64,000 bases of DNA from Flavobacteriales bacterium UBA952 (GTDB taxonomy: Bacteria; Bacteroidota; Bacteroidia; Flavobacteriales_D; Crocinitomicaceae). The notes under the pieces are model-generated. The model searched no databases and was not told where the DNA came from. It was given only the letters and a program-made list of their open reading frames with translations. This document shows, piece by piece, positions 63,514 through 64,000 of the stretch. The stretch spans positions 62,001-126,000 of the forward strand of contig DBCS01000008.1 of assembly GCA_002293185.1 (NCBI GenBank), read 5' to 3'. Position 1 is the stretch's first letter. Each line of letters begins with the position of its first letter. The translations under genes were made by a program, and so were the position numbers.

Positions 63514-64000
63514 ATGAATAGGTTTGCACGTATTTTTCTATTGGGCAGTTGTTTTCATTGCCACTTTAGCCACGCTCAGGTATCGGGTTCAGAACCCGTG
63601 GCGCTGCCCGTAGTGGGCATTCATTACGGTGGTGCGTTTAGCGGTGGCGATTTAGCAGCGCGCTACGGTTATTTCAATAGGTTAGGGCTAACAGCAGGCT
63701 ATAAGCTCAAGAGCAACTGGAGTTTTGGTCTGGAGTCGGACTTCTGGTTCTCAGACAACGTGCGCCTAACTGGTATTTTTGATCATTTGGTAGACGACGC
63801 AGGCAATATCACCAACGACCTCGGTATGCCAGCGTCTGTGTTGGTATACCCGCGTGGCGTCCATGTCAATGCCTATATTGGAAAGCTTTTTACGCTATCC
63901 AAGAACAACCAAAATAGCGGTATTTTAGTGCAGCTTAGCGGCGGCTATGTGCTGCACCGCTTGCGCATAGAAACCAACGACAACGTAGTACCTCAAATCG
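63514..64000 (+). CDS. Exported protein, probable outer-membrane barrel (cut by window edge)
   Basis: The frame is open from ATG 63514 to the right end (162 codons visible). It begins with a signal-peptide-like stretch (MNRFARIFLLGSCFHCHFSH then AQ), followed by glycine- and aromatic-rich strands (VGIHYGGAFSGGDLAARYGY, LTAGYKLKSNWSFGLESDFW). It looks like an outer-membrane beta-barrel or surface protein. The ATG five bases upstream, at 63509, ends at once in a stop. The rest lies outside the window. Confidence 0.7.
   Translation, partial: MNRFARIFLLGSCFHCHFSHAQVSGSEPVALPVVGIHYGGAFSGGDLAARYGYFNRLGLTAGYKLKSNWSFGLESDFWFSDNVRLTGIFDHLVDDAGNITNDLGMPASVLVYPRGVHVNAYIGKLFTLSKNNQNSGILVQLSGGYVLHRLRIETNDNVVPQI

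Noticed and set aside
1..64000. tRNA, rRNA, CRISPR arrays, insertion sequences
   Set aside because: No tRNA-like cloverleaf, repeat-spacer pattern, transposase motif or terminal inverted repeats were noticed. This is by eye only; a scan with dedicated tools could still find something small.

Overview
The window comes from a member of the Bacteroidota, probably a Flavobacteriia-like or related environmental lineage. The signs are a SprA (type IX secretion) gene, a secreted protease ending in a type A T9SS sorting domain, DUF2480, an UpxY/NusG-like antiterminator, and TAnnTTTG-type promoter elements. All reading is by eye. Family names rest on recognised motifs and general resemblance, not on database searches.

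Layout. (1) 1-12.1 kb, minus strand: core genes maeB-ruvA-sprA (sprA runs off the left edge) and sucA-odhB. (2) 12.2-16.5 kb: a photolyase, a convergent T9SS-exported lysyl-endopeptidase-like protease, and an orphan OmpR-type regulator. (3) 16.5-22.8 kb, minus strand: a tightly packed housekeeping run (rhomboid, DUF2480, menA, etfB, etfA, bifunctional nuclease, nucleoside-type MFS permease), preceded by sixA and vanZ. (4) 22.8-30.7 kb, minus strand: nucleotide-sugar genes (rfbC, rfbA, rfbB, a WbpB/WbpD/WbpE-like trio, UDP-xylose synthase, UDP-glucose dehydrogenase). (5) 30.8-35.2 kb, plus strand: divergent start of a surface-polysaccharide locus (upxY, leader hairpins, wza, wzz). (6) 35.3-56.6 kb, plus strand: a visibly AT-rich cassette holding a nonulosonate-type pathway, wzx, wzy, acetamidino-sugar genes (amidotransferase, hisH, hisF), a heparinase/bi-domain oxidoreductase/GT4 module and an epimerase. 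(7) 56.6-62.8 kb: base composition returns to that of the flanks, with a small HTH protein, a phosphomannose-isomerase-type cupin, pgi, a UDP-GlcNAc 2-epimerase joined in frame to a beta-propeller/membrane/HTH protein, and wecA. (8) 62.9-64 kb: two outer-membrane-type proteins, the last cut by the window edge.

Together, regions 4-7 look like a Wzx/Wzy-dependent O-antigen or capsule locus. WecA would start the repeat unit on undecaprenyl phosphate, and Wza and Wzz would serve export and chain length. The sugar genes on both arms fit a UDP-2,3-diacetamido-uronic acid that is further amidated, plus a CMP-nonulosonate-like sugar. No tRNA, rRNA, CRISPR array or insertion sequence was seen.

The most unusual points are the epimerase/propeller/HTH fusion (one extra base could explain it), an uncharacterised protein that may transfer the nonulosonate, a photolyase of the FeS-BCP type without the cluster cysteines, and a HisF paralogue lacking the catalytic Asp11.
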